A stretch of 15,929 nucleotides of DNA from an uncultured Collinsella sp. (lineage in GTDB: Bacteria; Actinomycetota; Coriobacteriia; Coriobacteriales; Coriobacteriaceae): contig CAAECP010000035.1 in NCBI GenBank assembly GCA_900754385.1, positions 1-15,929 on the forward strand, in the 5' to 3' direction. This document shows positions 15,845-15,929 of the stretch, piece by piece. Under the pieces are notes generated by a model. The model searched no databases. It was given only the letters and a program-made list of their open reading frames with translations, and was not told where the DNA came from. Both the position numbers and the translations under genes were made by a program. Each line of letters opens with the position of its first letter. The stretch's first letter is position 1.

Positions 15845-15929
15845 ATGAAGGAGACCGAGAAGATCGAGATCATGCACTTCGACCAGGAGGGCTACCTCGA
15901 GGACGGCAGGAACGTCTACGAGGCCGGCA
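15845..15929 (+). CDS. Start of a gene cut by the window end, possibly a SIS-domain sugar-phosphate enzyme
   Basis: Only 28 residues are visible: MKETEKIEIMHFDQEG, then YLEDGRNVYEAG. AAGGAG lies about seven bases before ATG 15845, and codon use is strongly biased to GC-ending codons, so the gene looks real and possibly well expressed. The short N-terminus recalls those of AgaS/FrlB-like SIS-domain isomerases and deglycases, which often sit beside HutC-type GntR regulators. This is a guess from little sequence. The leader before it carries direct repeats and a possible RNA structure. Confidence 0.6.
   Translation, partial: MKETEKIEIMHFDQEGYLEDGRNVYEAG

Overview
The window looks like a chromosomal segment of a high-GC gut actinobacterium, most likely a coriobacterium such as Collinsella. 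This is an inference from base composition, codon use and the set of proteins; no rRNA or other marker gene is present. I see no phage, IS element, CRISPR array, tRNA or rRNA. The gene content is largely ordinary carbohydrate uptake and cell-wall metabolism. The less ordinary material lies between the genes.

Bases 1-3882 (+) hold a carbohydrate ABC importer operon: the end of a solute-binding protein gene, two MalF/MalG-type permease genes and a MalK/MsmK-type ATPase gene. Two hairpins separate some of the cistrons, and a strong terminator follows at 3951-3995. Bases 3996-4278 carry no gene but hold three copies of a 57-bp inverted-repeat element. They form a ladder of six 16-bp half-sites in alternating orientation, about every 40 bp. 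Bases 4279-9523 (-) hold glycogen/maltodextrin phosphorylase (glgP), 4-alpha-glucanotransferase (malQ) and UDP-glucose 4-epimerase (galE). malQ and glgP may be cotranscribed through a hairpin; galE has its own terminator. Transport plus MalQ and GlgP form a complete intracellular route from imported maltodextrin to glucose and glucose-1-phosphate, and GalE links to UDP-sugars.

Bases 9524-11215 (+) hold a secreted coiled-coil cell-wall hydrolase with a Tat-like signal. It is preceded by nested inverted repeats that reach its start codon, and followed by a 125-bp element with perfect 28-bp inverted arms and then a terminator. murB (-) converges on it. A LacI-family regulator (+) is divergent from murB. 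Then come a small protein of unknown function and two overlapping GntR/HutC-family regulators. A 234-bp leader follows, with direct repeats and a 10-bp inverted repeat, and then the first 28 codons of a gene that may encode a SIS-type sugar-phosphate enzyme, cut off by the window end.

The LacI regulator is a candidate controller of the maltodextrin genes, and the GntR pair a candidate controller of the truncated gene. Both links rest on position and family only. I did not find a clearly new multi-gene system; the most unusual signals are the repeat ladder at 4022-4239 and the long inverted repeat at 11008-11132.
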